A stretch of 32,773 nucleotides of DNA from Prevotella sp. (lineage in GTDB: Bacteria > Bacteroidota > Bacteroidia > Bacteroidales > Bacteroidaceae). The DNA is taken from contig JAFZAP010000093.1 of assembly GCA_017557185.1 (NCBI GenBank), forward strand, positions 1 through 32,773, read 5' to 3'. Shown here in pieces: positions 1-8,603 of this stretch. The notes beneath the pieces are model-generated. The model made no database searches, had not been told where the DNA came from, and saw only the letters and a program-made list of their open reading frames with translations. Positions within the stretch are counted from its first letter, which is position 1; each line of letters begins with the position of its first letter. The translations under genes and the position numbers were made by a program.

Positions 1-29
1 CCGAACAGCGGACACGGGGCACAAATGGC

Positions 30-51
30 GGGCAGACACGGGGGTCTGCCC
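30..51. repeat. Perfect GC-rich hairpin, 8-bp stem
   Basis: GGGCAGAC at 30-37 pairs with GTCTGCCC at 44-51 around a 6-nt loop. It lies downstream of the minus-strand carboxylesterase and could stop or stabilise that transcript. I recall similar motifs as dispersed intergenic repeats in Bacteroidota, which is memory and not shown here. Confidence 0.6.
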
Positions 52-78
52 CTACGAGCTGGCTGGGCATTTCAAACT

Positions 79-110
79 CCTCTCCTTTCGGAGAGGGCTG
101 GGGTGAGGCC
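79..110 (-). repeat. REP-like GC-rich element, copy a
   Basis: CCTCTCC (79-85) and GGAGAGG (90-96) form a perfect 7-bp hairpin, followed by a CTGGGGTGAGGCC tail. Read on the minus strand it starts GGCCTCACCCCAGCCC, which matches the copies at 15424-15462 and 10230-10254. It begins directly after the stop codon of the carboxylesterase, so it may act as that gene's 3' hairpin. Confidence 0.7.
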
Positions 111-1628
111 TTACCTCCTACCAAACCCGAAGCCTTGGGGCTGGGGTGCTTTCTCGGGTTCACCGAAGAAGGAAGCCTCTGCGTCCTTGTCGTTGAGCTT
201 AAACACCATGAACTTCGGGTTCTTCTCGGTGCAGGGTGCCCACACGCCGCCCTTCTTTCCGTTGGGATCGCCATACTTTACGAAGTTCGTCCACGCGGTG
301 AGCATCTTCTCGGAAAGGTCCCAGTCGCCTTGTGTCCAAGGACGCCAGCAGTGCTTCAGCGACTTGAACACGAACCAGAGGTCGCTGCTGTGGAAGGCGC
401 CGCGCAGACGCTGTGTCACCTCGGGATGACTGCCGTCGTCGGGCAGCGGACGTGCAAACTGATAGGCCCAAGCCTTGCCGCCCTTCTGCTGACGCACCTT
501 GCAGAACTCAGCGATGTTGGGAGCCATGTTGCCCATATCGTTCAGTGTGAAGCCAATCATGTAGGGCACATCGGCCAACGTGCCTTCGCGGGTGGCGTCG
601 TCGAAGCTCTTGATGCTGACATAGCCATCGATCATCGGCATGAAGGCCAGTCCCCGGCGCATGAACGGCATTCCGCCGCCAGCCTCTTGCCCGTCGCTGT
701 TGACCTGATAGTAAAGGGTGTTGAGGGCGAAGACGGTCTCGGTGCTTGCCTGGCGCATCTTCTGCAGGTCGGTGAGCCCGGCCCAGTCGAATACTTTCTT
801 GGCATTGGCAGCAGCATCCTCAATGCTTCCGCCGCTATAGCGGGCACCCATCGGGTTGCCGTTGGCATCGGGAATCGAAAGTCCCTGCGCACTCATGATG
901 ACAGCCTTGTGGAAAAGGCCGCGAGCCAGCGGACTCTCGCAGAGTGTGCGCACACTGCCACCGCCGGCGCTCTGTCCGAAAATGGTCACGTTGTCGGGAT
1001 CGCCGCCAAACTGTGCGATGTTCTTCTTAATCCATTTCAGCGCCTCGATCTGATCCAGGATACCGTAGTTGCCGGACACATGATGCGGGCTCTCCTCAGC
1101 CAGAGCAGGGTGAACGAGGAATCCGAACACGCCCAGGCGGTAGTTGATGGATACCAACACCACATCCTTCGCACCCCATTCCTGTCCGTCGAACTCCGGT
1201 TCGGAGCCGAAGCCCTCGCGATAGCCGCCACCGTGAATCCACAAGGCTACGGGCAGCTTCTTGTTCACCTGACCGGGAGCCTTCGTCCAAACGTTCAGAT
1301 ACAAGCAGTCCTCGCTGAAGGCAGCCTCCTTGCCATAGCCCCACTCAGTGTAGTAGCCACCGGTGTATTGAATAGCCTGATAGCTGGGGCGGCCGAAGGT
1401 GTCGCAGATCTTCACACCCTTCCAAGGCACAACGGGCTGAGGTTCCTTCCAGCGGTTCTCACGGATGGGAGGAGCAGCGTATGGGATGCCGCGATAAACA
1501 TACACGTCAGGATGGTCGTCGGTCAGTACGCCTTGCACCTGGCCACCTTCAATCGTTAACACAGGGTTTTCTGCCGCATAGGCAGATGCTGCTACCATCA
1601 GCAGAAGAGATACAAACAGTTTTTTCAT
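111..1628 (-). CDS. Secreted type-B carboxylesterase
   Basis: A 505-residue exported alpha/beta hydrolase of the carboxylesterase type B (COesterase) family, which cleaves carboxylic esters. A signal peptide covers about residues 1-19 (MKKLFVSLLL... ending AYAA). Family motifs are in order: EDCLYLNVW at 106-114, the oxyanion-hole HGGG at 132-135, the nucleophile Ser220 in GQSAGG, an acidic residue near Asp363, and the probable catalytic His412 in GAFHSSDL. The acidic triad member appears as NDMG where many relatives have DEG. The start at 1628 is preferred over ATG 1637 because it gives a standard signal peptide. It is the second gene of a two-gene unit, 24 bp after the other hydrolase, so both probably act on periplasmic or extracellular esters. 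The natural substrate (for example feruloyl or acetyl ester on plant polysaccharide) cannot be told from the sequence. Confidence 0.9.
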   Translation of the reverse strand: MKKLFVSLLLMVAASAYAAENPVLTIEGGQVQGVLTDDHPDVYVYRGIPYAAPPIRENRWKEPQPVVPWKGVKICDTFGRPSYQAIQYTGGYYTEWGYGKEAAFSEDCLYLNVWTKAPGQVNKKLPVALWIHGGGYREGFGSEPEFDGQEWGAKDVVLVSINYRLGVFGFLVHPALAEESPHHVSGNYGILDQIEALKWIKKNIAQFGGDPDNVTIFGQSAGGGSVRTLCESPLARGLFHKAVIMSAQGLSIPDANGNPMGARYSGGSIEDAAANAKKVFDWAGLTDLQKMRQASTETVFALNTLYYQVNSDGQEAGGGMPFMRRGLAFMPMIDGYVSIKSFDDATREGTLADVPYMIGFTLNDMGNMAPNIAEFCKVRQQKGGKAWAYQFARPLPDDGSHPEVTQRLRGAFHSSDLWFVFKSLKHCWRPWTQGDWDLSEKMLTAWTNFVKYGDPNGKKGGVWAPCTEKNPKFMVFKLNDKDAEASFFGEPEKAPQPQGFGFGRR

Positions 1629-1652
1629 AACGCACATTCTTTTATCATACGG

Positions 1653-2567
1653 TTACTTCATTTTTGCGTTCTTCTCCAACGTCCAGCGATCGCGCTTGGG
1701 CAGCGTGCACTTCTTGCCCTTGAACATCTTGGCCGACTTGCGGTCGCCCTTCAGCTGCCAGTTGAGCCAGGCGAGGGCAACGACGGAGAACTCACCGCCG
1801 TGAGGCTGGCGATAGGTGCCACCGTGACCGACGGGGAAGTTGGCGGCGCAGGCAGGCACATGACTGATGCGGTGGAAGTCGTCCATGCCGTTCTCGTAGG
1901 CGATGTCTTCCTTACCGCCGAGGATGTAGATGATGGGAGAGTGGATCTCCTTCAGCTTCGTCTTCGGAGGCATAGGCATTCCGCCTACAGCACTACCCGC
2001 ATTCTCACGGTTGAAGAGACCGCTGTTGCAGATCATCAGCGTAGTGATGCGTGGGTCGGCACAGTTGTAGAGCGTCTGCAGTCCGCCACACGACATACCT
2101 GCAGCACAGATGTTCTTCACGTCGATCTTCCCGTAGTAGGGCGACGACGGGTCGCTATTCTGCGCCACAGCCCAGTCGATTGATTCTACCTGCTGTTCGG
2201 TTGTCGACATCGGGCCGCGGTAGGGTTCTTCGTTCATCGGGATAAAGCCTGTTGCCACAACGAGGTAGCCATAGGAGGCAATCTCGTTCAGGAACTTGTA
2301 GTGCTCCCAAGGGGAGTTGGTGCAGGCGCCGTTGCCCCATACCAACACGGGCAGCTTCTGCTTCTTGCCGAACTTCGACAGGTCCTGCGGTGCGAACACG
2401 GTGTGGGCAGGCAGGTTGGCTTCTTCCTTCATGATGGCTTTGTAGGGGCCTGTTCCACCGTCTTCTACGATTCGCGACTTGTTCTCTCCATCGCCGTTGA
2501 ATCCCATACTGACGAGGCTGAAACCCCACAGCATGGCGGCTGTACATAATAATCGAATGGTTCTCAT
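1653..2567 (-). CDS. Exported alpha/beta hydrolase (GxSxGG type)
   Basis: A 304-residue protein with an N-terminal hydrophobic export signal (about residues 1-22) and an alpha/beta hydrolase fold. The VWGNGAC segment at about 77-82 is a typical strand and oxyanion-loop region, Ser159 in GMSCGG is the probable nucleophile, and the GHGGTY near the C-terminus (about residue 248) is a candidate for the catalytic His. It resembles dienelactone-hydrolase or cutinase-like proteins rather than type-B esterases, and the substrate is unknown. It is the first gene of the pair, with a sigma-ABfr-like promoter upstream, and the carboxylesterase follows 24 bp after its stop. The two are unrelated in sequence but share export and ester-hydrolase chemistry, which suggests a joint role in removing ester groups from a substrate. 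Confidence 0.82.
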   Translation of the reverse strand: MRTIRLLCTAAMLWGFSLVSMGFNGDGENKSRIVEDGGTGPYKAIMKEEANLPAHTVFAPQDLSKFGKKQKLPVLVWGNGACTNSPWEHYKFLNEIASYGYLVVATGFIPMNEEPYRGPMSTTEQQVESIDWAVAQNSDPSSPYYGKIDVKNICAAGMSCGGLQTLYNCADPRITTLMICNSGLFNRENAGSAVGGMPMPPKTKLKEIHSPIIYILGGKEDIAYENGMDDFHRISHVPACAANFPVGHGGTYRQPHGGEFSVVALAWLNWQLKGDRKSAKMFKGKKCTLPKRDRWTLEKNAKMK

Positions 2568-2615
2568 AGGTTTAATAATTTAGTGTAGAAATTTGATTTG
2601 TTGCGCTTCAAAATG

Positions 2616-2651
2616 CAAATTTAGTAATATTTTTTCGAATTTGTGTACAAA
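2616..2651 (-). promoter_or_regulatory. Sigma-ABfr-like promoter of the hydrolase pair
   Basis: On the minus strand TAAATTTG (2623-2616) matches the -7 consensus TAnnTTTG. A TTTG at 2651-2648 is the best -33 candidate but lies 24 nt away, slightly long. The -7 box is about 50 nt upstream of the start at 2567. Confidence 0.5.
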
Positions 2652-2675
2652 GTTATAGTTTTTTTTATATCTTTG
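2640..2675 (+). promoter_or_regulatory. Sigma-ABfr-like promoter of the envelope operon
   Basis: TATCTTTG at 2668-2675 is a perfect -7 box. TTTG at 2640-2643 is the best -33 candidate, with 24 nt between. It overlaps the divergent promoter of the hydrolase pair, so the two transcription units share about 36 bp of control region. Its position downstream of ATG 2643 rules that start out for the next gene. Confidence 0.65.
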
Positions 2676-2711
2676 CAATCTGAGATTGCGAGTACTAAAC
2701 ATCCCAACACA

Positions 2712-3989
2712 ATGAACAGGGTAAGCAGAACCATCCTACTGCTCGTGGCGATGCTCTTCGCGATAAGCATAGGTGCGCAGGAGTCGACGGCCGATGGTGC
2801 ACAATTCTATCTCAGCGGCACTATCAGCGATGCGACCACAGGTCGCCCGATTCCTCATGCTACGATTGTGGTTGAAGGGACGTCCATCTCGGTGGTGAGC
2901 AATGAAGACGGCTTCTTCACCCTGAAGACCGCGAGCGTGCCGAAAGGAGTCGCCTTTTCGTGTGTGGGCTATCAGTCGCAGGTGCTCAGGGGGCAGGCAC
3001 TCAGCCGAAGGAACGGCGCTACGGGTGGGGAACCTCTTTCAATTGCCCTGAGGCCTACCGCTATTGCCCTGAAAGAGGTTGTCGTGTGGACGGAGGACCC
3101 GCGCGAGCTCGTGCGCATCGCCATTCGAAAGATTTCACAGAACTATTGCGGCGAGGCCGAAATGTATCAGGGCTTCTATCGTGAGACTGCGATGAAGCGC
3201 CAGCACTTCATCTACGTGGCCGAGGGTGTTGTCGATATGTATAAGACCTCCTACAACCACAACGTCTATCGCGACCGTGTGGCCATTCGCAAGGGACGTA
3301 GGCTGTTGAGTCCGAAGCAAGGCGATACGCTCACGGTGAAGGTGATGGGTGGTCCTGTGCTGCCCGTGCAGCTTGATGTCGTGAAGAACGCCGACCTGTT
3401 GCTGAATGTGGAGGAACTCAACAACTATGTGTTTGCGATGATGCCCTCAACGACCATCGGCGACCGGCTGCAGTATGTCGTAGCCATCAAGCCGCGATGG
3501 GTGACCCCCTATCCGTTATATAATGGTCTGCTCTACATTGACCGCGAGACGCTGGCGTTCACGCGTGCAGAGTTGTCGCTCGACGTCAGCGACCGGGAAA
3601 AGGCAACGCGCTTCATGCTTGTCAGGAAGCCTGCCGGTGTGTTCTTCCGTCCCCGCGAACTCACGACGACCATCGACTACCGATACGATGAGGGTGTGAC
3701 ACGCATCAGCTACATCCGCAACCTCTTCCGCTTCAACTGCGACTGGAAGCGTCGCCTCTTCGCCACCTCGTTTACTGCTTGCTGCGAGATGGTGGTCACC
3801 GATCATGAACCGGCTGCCGGCCGCCTGCCTATCAAAGGCCGCGATTCCTTCGACTCGCGCGATGCCTTCTACGACAAGGTCGACTACTTCCTCGATCCTC
3901 TGTTCTGGGAGGACTATAACATCATCGAGCCGTCAGTCTCCCTCGACGAGGCTATCGGCAAACTGCTGAAGACCAAAGCGAAGAGGTAG
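2712..3989 (+). CDS. Carboxypeptidase-like regulatory domain protein, exported
   Basis: A 425-residue exported protein. A signal peptide covers about residues 1-23 (ending SIGAQ), then a CarboxypepD_reg-like beta-sandwich at about 32-110 (LSGTISDATTGRPIPHATI, then FTLKTASVPKGVAFSCVGYQ). This domain also forms the N-terminus of many SusC-type and other Bacteroidota outer-membrane proteins. The remaining 300 residues are the conserved region usually found in these proteins and have no catalytic motif I recognise. An open frame extends back to 2643, but the -7 box at 2668-2675 lies inside it, so ATG 2712, directly before a good signal peptide, is chosen. It leads a tightly packed plus-strand group of four envelope genes with gaps of 35, 12 and 37 bp. 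A periplasmic or outer-membrane role is inferred. Confidence 0.8.
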   Translation: MNRVSRTILLLVAMLFAISIGAQESTADGAQFYLSGTISDATTGRPIPHATIVVEGTSISVVSNEDGFFTLKTASVPKGVAFSCVGYQSQVLRGQALSRRNGATGGEPLSIALRPTAIALKEVVVWTEDPRELVRIAIRKISQNYCGEAEMYQGFYRETAMKRQHFIYVAEGVVDMYKTSYNHNVYRDRVAIRKGRRLLSPKQGDTLTVKVMGGPVLPVQLDVVKNADLLLNVEELNNYVFAMMPSTTIGDRLQYVVAIKPRWVTPYPLYNGLLYIDRETLAFTRAELSLDVSDREKATRFMLVRKPAGVFFRPRELTTTIDYRYDEGVTRISYIRNLFRFNCDWKRRLFATSFTACCEMVVTDHEPAAGRLPIKGRDSFDSRDAFYDKVDYFLDPLFWEDYNIIEPSVSLDEAIGKLLKTKAKR

Positions 3990-4024
3990 CAAACAATCAG
4001 AAACTTAACAATAATCAAAAAAAC

Positions 4025-4549
4025 ATGAGAGATATGACACAGAAAAAGTTGTGGAAGGCAGCGGCTGCACTATTGCTGCTCTGCGTGGCAGTAGGCTTTG
4101 CGGCTTGTGCTACTTCGGGAATGACGCATGAGGAGAAGGTTGCCGAACGGCAGCGGGTGGCGCAATTTGTTGCTGACGCTGTTGCCAACCGTGATTTTAA
4201 GATTGAGGTTGACCGCGTGACACCGCAGCGCATGTCGCCGCGAATACTGAGCTACGGCTACGGCGTGACGGTGAAGGGCGACTCCATCGATAGCTATCTG
4301 CCGTTCTTCGGCCGCGTGTATCGTGCTGAGTTCGGCGAGCAGAACGGACTGCGCTTCGAGGACCGCATCGCCCAGTGGCAGGCAGGTCAGACGAAGAAGG
4401 ACCGCTATGTCGTGGAGCTGCTGGTGCGTCGGCACATGGAGATTCTCTACTATCAGTTCGACATCTTCGACAACGGCAAGATCTCGCTGATGGTGAGGAG
4501 CGACAACCGCGACACGATGTACTTCACAGGCGAAATGGTGACAGAATAA
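4025..4549 (+). CDS. DUF4251 family lipoprotein
   Basis: A 174-residue protein with a lipoprotein signal: a hydrophobic stretch from about residue 12 ends VGFAAC, so Cys27 is the likely lipidated residue. The rest matches the general pattern of the Bacteroidota DUF4251 family: helical EEKVAERQRVAQFVADAV, then beta-strands including FFGRVYRAEFG and a C-terminal DTMYFTGEM. The function of the family is unknown to me. It starts 35 bp after the CarboxypepD_reg-like gene and ends 12 bp before the TonB-C protein, so it is probably co-transcribed with them. Confidence 0.78.
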   Translation: MRDMTQKKLWKAAAALLLLCVAVGFAACATSGMTHEEKVAERQRVAQFVADAVANRDFKIEVDRVTPQRMSPRILSYGYGVTVKGDSIDSYLPFFGRVYRAEFGEQNGLRFEDRIAQWQAGQTKKDRYVVELLVRRHMEILYYQFDIFDNGKISLMVRSDNRDTMYFTGEMVTE

Positions 4550-4561
4550 TCAGACGACGGT

Positions 4562-5689
4562 ATGAAACGAATCATTGGTGTATTTTGTCTTTTACAACTT
4601 GTAAGCCTTTGCTGCGTGGCGCAGGAAAAGGGTGACTACTTCGTGCGTTATGTGAAGGAGCATCTGCTCTACAGTCAGGGCGAGGAGGTGAACGTGATTG
4701 ACGTGGACCTGGAATGGCCCGATGCTATCGACGGCGCCGACCTGGGTCCGCTGCACACCTATCTTATTAAAGAACTCATGGGGCTGCAAAGCAACGATTT
4801 CGATCGGGCGATGCAGCAGTTCAAGTCGAAGTTCGGACAACCTGTCGCAGAGCAGTTCGCCTCGGCTCCCGTCGATGCGAAGATGTGCTATGTTGACCTT
4901 TCGCTGAAGCTGCTTGCCCATGAGCAAGGGCGCTATGTGTCGTACGAGATGAAGGGCACGTGCAAACCCGGCTCAGCTTCTAAGCACAAGGCTTCTGAAG
5001 TGTCGAAGCTACTGACATACGACCTGGTGGGATTGGGCATCCTGGAGCGTGACGACGTGCTGCGCCACACACGCTTGGAATATTATGGTTTCTCGAATAT
5101 CGACATACTCCTCCCTTCGCATTCCACAGACGAAATGTTCATGAATCTTTCGATCAACGATGCGTGTCTGGCACACGACAAGGTGCTTGTCAGGAACAGC
5201 ATCTACGACCAGTGGGGCAACTACAAGGAGTATCAGCTGATGATTGCCCCCGGTGACTTGAGCCGCTATCTCTCGAAGGAGGCGAAGTCGTTGCTGAAAC
5301 CCTTGAAGAAAAAGAAGACGGCATCGCTAGCGGTCAGGAACATTTCGGCAACAGGCCTGCCGTCGGTGGGTGTCACTGACCTCTGTACGAATCCCGACAC
5401 GAAGCCGGAGTTTCAGCTTCCGGGCCGAACGTTGTCAGAATACTTGACGAGCGAAGTGAAGCCTGTCGATAGCGAGGTGGATGGGAAATGCTATGGAAAC
5501 GTGTTGGTTCGGCTGACCATCGATCAGGAGGGCTTTACACGTTATGTCAGCGTTCAGCAGCCGCTGGCCCCAGCCTACGACCGCGAGGCTGTGCGTGTAG
5601 TGAAAAATCTGCCGCGCTGGAAACCGGCGATGAAAGACGGACAGCCTGTGGCGACACAGGTGATTGTCGGCATCGAGTTTGCCAAATAG
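4562..5689 (+). CDS. Exported protein with C-terminal TonB-like domain
   Basis: A 375-residue protein with a signal peptide (about residues 1-20, ending CCVAQ) and a TonB C-terminal-like domain over the last 90 or so residues. The pattern GNVLVRLTIDQEGF, then DREAVRVVKNLPRWKPAMKDGQPV and VIVGIEF, is typical of that fold. There is no N-terminal membrane anchor or proline-rich periplasmic spacer, so it is probably not a classical energy-transducing TonB. The central 200 residues match nothing I recognise. Many Bacteroidota encode such free TonB-C proteins of unknown role. It sits third in the four-gene envelope group. Confidence 0.75.
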   Translation: MKRIIGVFCLLQLVSLCCVAQEKGDYFVRYVKEHLLYSQGEEVNVIDVDLEWPDAIDGADLGPLHTYLIKELMGLQSNDFDRAMQQFKSKFGQPVAEQFASAPVDAKMCYVDLSLKLLAHEQGRYVSYEMKGTCKPGSASKHKASEVSKLLTYDLVGLGILERDDVLRHTRLEYYGFSNIDILLPSHSTDEMFMNLSINDACLAHDKVLVRNSIYDQWGNYKEYQLMIAPGDLSRYLSKEAKSLLKPLKKKKTASLAVRNISATGLPSVGVTDLCTNPDTKPEFQLPGRTLSEYLTSEVKPVDSEVDGKCYGNVLVRLTIDQEGFTRYVSVQQPLAPAYDREAVRVVKNLPRWKPAMKDGQPVATQVIVGIEFAK

Positions 5690-5726
5690 CCTTTCCGACT
5701 ATTGAAAAGGAAGAAGTCTTTTCAGG

Positions 5727-6464
5727 ATGAAGAAACTGTCGCATCTCCTCTCCTACGTGCTCATCGCTGCATTTCTGCTGGTGGTGGGCATTGCTATTCA
5801 CGATGTTTTCTTCCCTGAGGACAATCTGCTCAAGGCGCTGCTCTACGGTTCGTCGCGGAACAGTTCCCCGTGCAACGGAATTGACGTGAGCCACCATCAG
5901 GGCATTATCGACTGGGAGGCGGTAGGAGCCACGAATGTGCAGTTTGTGTTTTTGAAGGCCACGGAGGGCAGCACACATGTTGACCGCCGCTTCTCCCGCA
6001 ATCTGCGCGGTGCCCGCAAGGCTGGGATTCCCGTAGGCGCCTATCATTTCCTGAATGCGAAAAGCACCATTGCTGGACAGTTTGCCAATTTCTATGAACA
6101 CGCTTCGCCCGAGCAGCTCGACCTGCTGCCTGTGGTCGATGTGGAGTGGGTTGGTGTGCGCGGATGGAACACACGCCAGCTGCAGGACAGCCTGATGCTA
6201 TTCGTGCGATTGGTGGAAGAATACTATGGATGCAAACCGATCATCTATTCTGATTTGCGGTTTTTCAATCATCACCTGAAAGGCCGCTTCGACAAATACC
6301 CGCTTTTCATCGCGCGCTACCAAAAGAATCAGCCGCAACTGCCTTTTGCCCGCCGATATTATCTCTGGCAATCGTCAGAGAAAGGACATGTGGCCGGCAT
6401 CAATGGGCATGTTGACTTGGACATGCTGACGACGGGCACGGAGTTACGAGATATTATGATGTGA
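5727..6464 (+). CDS. GH25 family lysozyme (muramidase)
   Basis: A 245-residue glycoside hydrolase family 25 protein, which cleaves the beta-1,4 bond between MurNAc and GlcNAc in peptidoglycan. An uncleaved signal anchor or signal peptide is at about residues 5-23 (LSHLLSYVLIAAFLLVVGIAI). The GH25 fold starts at GIDVSHHQGIIDW (about 51-63). The DVEW motif in LLPVVDVEW (about 135-143) carries the acidic catalytic pair, and FLKATEG and GAYHFLNA are further family blocks. At about 190 residues the domain is full length. It is the last gene of the envelope group and converges on xth, with a GC-rich hairpin in the 37-bp gap. A role in cell-wall remodelling or in lysis of other bacteria is possible. 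Confidence 0.93.
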   Translation: MKKLSHLLSYVLIAAFLLVVGIAIHDVFFPEDNLLKALLYGSSRNSSPCNGIDVSHHQGIIDWEAVGATNVQFVFLKATEGSTHVDRRFSRNLRGARKAGIPVGAYHFLNAKSTIAGQFANFYEHASPEQLDLLPVVDVEWVGVRGWNTRQLQDSLMLFVRLVEEYYGCKPIIYSDLRFFNHHLKGRFDKYPLFIARYQKNQPQLPFARRYYLWQSSEKGHVAGINGHVDLDMLTTGTELRDIMM

Positions 6465-6465
6465 A

Positions 6466-6500
6466 TCCCCCTCCCGGTCGGGGTGGGGCGGGGTGGGGCT
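6466..6500. repeat. REP-like GC-rich element, copy j; probable bidirectional terminator
   Basis: The element fills almost the whole 37-bp gap between two convergent stop codons. CCCC and CCCG pair with CGGG and GGGG around a GT loop, and the minus strand reads AGCCCCACCCCGCCCC, similar to the copy at 19044-19080. Its position suggests a shared terminator, although there is no clear T run. Confidence 0.6.
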
Positions 6501-6501
6501 A

Positions 6502-7251
6502 CTACTTCAGTTCCAGCTCCACCGGGCAGTGATCGCTGCCGAGGATATCGGTGTGGATGCGGGCATCGACGAGCTGCGGGCGCAGCCGCTCGGAAATGAT
6601 GAAATAGTCAATGCGCCACCCTGCGTTCTTCTGTCGCGCCTGGAAGCGGTACGACCACCACGAATACGTCACCTGCTCGGGATAGAGCGTGCGGAACGTA
6701 TCGAGGAAGCCTGAGCCGAGCAGAGTGGTCATCTGCTGGCGCTCCTGATCGGTGAAGCCGGCATTCATACGATTCGTCTTCGGGTTCTTCAGGTCGATCT
6801 CCTCGTGGGCAACATTCAGGTCGCCACAGAGGATGACAGGCTTCTTGGCATCGAGGCGCTGCAGATAGGCGCGGAAGTCGTCTTCCCACTTCATGCGATA
6901 GTCGAGCCGGCGCAGTCCGTCCTGCGAGTTCGGCGTATAGCAGCAGACGAGATAGAACTGCTCCATCTCCATCGTGATGACGCGTCCCTCGTGGTCGTGT
7001 TCATCGATGCCGATACCGTAGCTGACGCTCAGGGGTGTGTGGCGGGTGTAGATGGCGGTGCCGGAATAGCCTTTCTTGTCGGCATAGTTCCAATACGACT
7101 GGTAGCCGGGAAACTCCAGGTCGAGCTGTCCCTGCTGCATCTTGGTCTCCTGCAGGCAGAAGAAGTCGGCGTCGAGAGCCGCGAAGGCATCGGCGAATCC
7201 TTTGCCTGCGCATGCCCTGAGGCCGTTTACGTTCCAGGAAATAAACTTCAT
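6502..7251 (-). CDS. xth: Exodeoxyribonuclease III
   Basis: A 249-residue Mg-dependent AP endonuclease and 3'-5' exonuclease of the ExoIII/APE1 family, acting in base excision repair. All family motifs are present: WNVNGLRA at 6-13 (metal ligand Asn), LQETK at about 34-38 (metal ligand Glu), [20 protein letters not shown] (catalytic Asp and Asn), the YSWWSYR loop, WRIDYF and the C-terminal SDHCPV with catalytic Asp and His. Length is normal. It lies 33 bp after the DUF4840-like gene and is the last of the minus-strand series. Confidence 0.96.
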   Translation of the reverse strand: MKFISWNVNGLRACAGKGFADAFAALDADFFCLQETKMQQGQLDLEFPGYQSYWNYADKKGYSGTAIYTRHTPLSVSYGIGIDEHDHEGRVITMEMEQFYLVCCYTPNSQDGLRRLDYRMKWEDDFRAYLQRLDAKKPVILCGDLNVAHEEIDLKNPKTNRMNAGFTDQERQQMTTLLGSGFLDTFRTLYPEQVTYSWWSYRFQARQKNAGWRIDYFIISERLRPQLVDARIHTDILGSDHCPVELELK

Positions 7252-7284
7252 ACGCTGTGGTTGGTTGTTGATTCTCGGCTGCTG

Positions 7285-7926
7285 CTACTTAGAACCGGCG
7301 AACACGACGAGCGAGTTGGCATCGCAGGTTGGACCGTTCTCGATGATGATCTTTTCGAGAATCATGTAGAAATACATGTTCTTCTTATTATCGTAGACGC
7401 CTGTGGCGTAGTAGGAATTGTTGTAGTTGGTGGTAAAGACGAAGGTGGCGTTCTTCTGTTCCTCGCCAAAGGTGAGCGGCATGTCAACCTTGAGATCTTC
7501 CGACCCTCTCGGAATGGCGTTGAAGTAACAGTTGGCAAGCGGTCCCGACGTGCCCCAAGGGCGATAGAGGTAGACGGCGACCTTCATCGTCTGGCTGCTG
7601 TCGTTCTTCAGAGCCTCTTTCACTTCTGTGTTGATGACATTATTGGCAAACACCTTCAGCGGGAAGTTGCGGATAGTGATGGTTGAATCAGGGGCGGTAA
7701 TCACCCATTCTGCCTTTACCGAATCGGTGAAAGCCTGATAGTAATTGTCGGGTGCGAAGTAGCACAAACCGCTATACGAGCCTTGCATGGCGTTAATCTG
7801 CTCCGTCTTCTCTGCATTAGTCAGAGGGACATAGATGTATTCTTCAACATCGTCGTTATTACACGAAACAAGTGCTGCCAGCGCGGCAATCACGAAGGGG
7901 AAAATAGTTTTTCTCAGAGTTTTCAT
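7285..7926 (-). CDS. DUF4840-like lipoprotein
   Basis: A 213-residue protein with a lipoprotein signal (MKTLRKTIFPF... LAALVSC, Cys about residue 22) followed by NNDDVEEYIYVPL and a beta-rich domain starting AMQGSYSGLCYF. Layout and size match the Bacteroidota DUF4840 family, function unknown, and the family name is given from memory. The frame is open back to 7971, but ATG 7926 gives the standard lipoprotein signal and is preferred. It lies between folE (72-bp gap) and xth (33-bp gap). No clear promoter was seen directly upstream, so co-transcription with folE is possible. Confidence 0.7.
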   Translation of the reverse strand: MKTLRKTIFPFVIAALAALVSCNNDDVEEYIYVPLTNAEKTEQINAMQGSYSGLCYFAPDNYYQAFTDSVKAEWVITAPDSTITIRNFPLKVFANNVINTEVKEALKNDSSQTMKVAVYLYRPWGTSGPLANCYFNAIPRGSEDLKVDMPLTFGEEQKNATFVFTTNYNNSYYATGVYDNKKNMYFYMILEKIIIENGPTCDANSLVVFAGSK

Positions 7927-7998
7927 ATCTTTTTTTGTTTGGTTCATATAGAGAAAACTGCCTTTCTGCAAAATCCTTGCATGAACGGCAGCTTTTTT

Positions 7999-8595
7999 TC
8001 AGATTCTTTTTGATTCGCCACGTAGCAGGTTCATAAACTCTTCGCGGGTTTTTGCTTGGTTGAAGGCTCCGCTGAAGTCGCTCGTCGTGGTGATGGCGTT
8101 CTGTTTCTCGACGCCTCGCATCATCATACACATATGCTTGGCCTCGATGACCACCATCACGCCAAGTGGCTTGAGGGTTTGCTGGATGCAGTCCTTGATC
8201 TGCTGTGTGAGCCGTTCCTGCACCTGCAGGCGGTGGCTGTAGATGTCCACCACGCGGGCAATTTTCGAGAGTCCGGTGATGTAGCCGTTGGGGATGTAGG
8301 CCACATGGGCCTTGCCGTAGAAGGGCAGCAGGTGGTGCTCGCAGAGCGAGAACACATCGATGTCCTTCACGATGACCATCTGGTTGTATTTCTCGGCGAA
8401 GAGGGCGTCGGTAAGCACCTGATGCGGGTCCTGCTGGTAGCCTCGTGTGAGCACCTGCATAGCCTTCGCCACACGCATCGGTGTCTTCTGCATGCCTTCG
8501 CGGTCGGGGTCTTCGCCCAGCAACTGGATGACTGACCGATAGTGGGCAGCCAGCTCATCCACGCCTTCGCGTACATAGATTTCAGTTTCAAGCAT
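7999..8595 (-). CDS. folE: GTP cyclohydrolase I
   Basis: A 198-residue enzyme converting GTP to 7,8-dihydroneopterin triphosphate, the first step of folate and related pterin synthesis. The family core is intact: [20 protein letters not shown] carries the zinc-binding Cys and His residues, followed by [23 protein letters not shown] and, near the end, [11 protein letters not shown] with the third zinc Cys. The N-terminal [17 protein letters not shown] block is also typical. It begins 8 bp after the SPOR gene stop, so the two are almost certainly co-transcribed. Confidence 0.97.
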   Translation of the reverse strand: MLETEIYVREGVDELAAHYRSVIQLLGEDPDREGMQKTPMRVAKAMQVLTRGYQQDPHQVLTDALFAEKYNQMVIVKDIDVFSLCEHHLLPFYGKAHVAYIPNGYITGLSKIARVVDIYSHRLQVQERLTQQIKDCIQQTLKPLGVMVVIEAKHMCMMMRGVEKQNAITTTSDFSGAFNQAKTREEFMNLLRGESKRI

Positions 8596-8603
8596 AGTAT
8601 CGA

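Noticed and set aside
135-1559. A 474-codon plus-strand open frame opposite the carboxylesterase
   Set aside because: Antisense shadow of a well-supported esterase with intact motifs; no domain pattern, signal or promoter of its own.
4562-5689. A true energy-transducing TonB
   Set aside because: No N-terminal membrane anchor, no Pro-rich spacer and no ExbB/ExbD neighbours; only the C-terminal domain is TonB-like.
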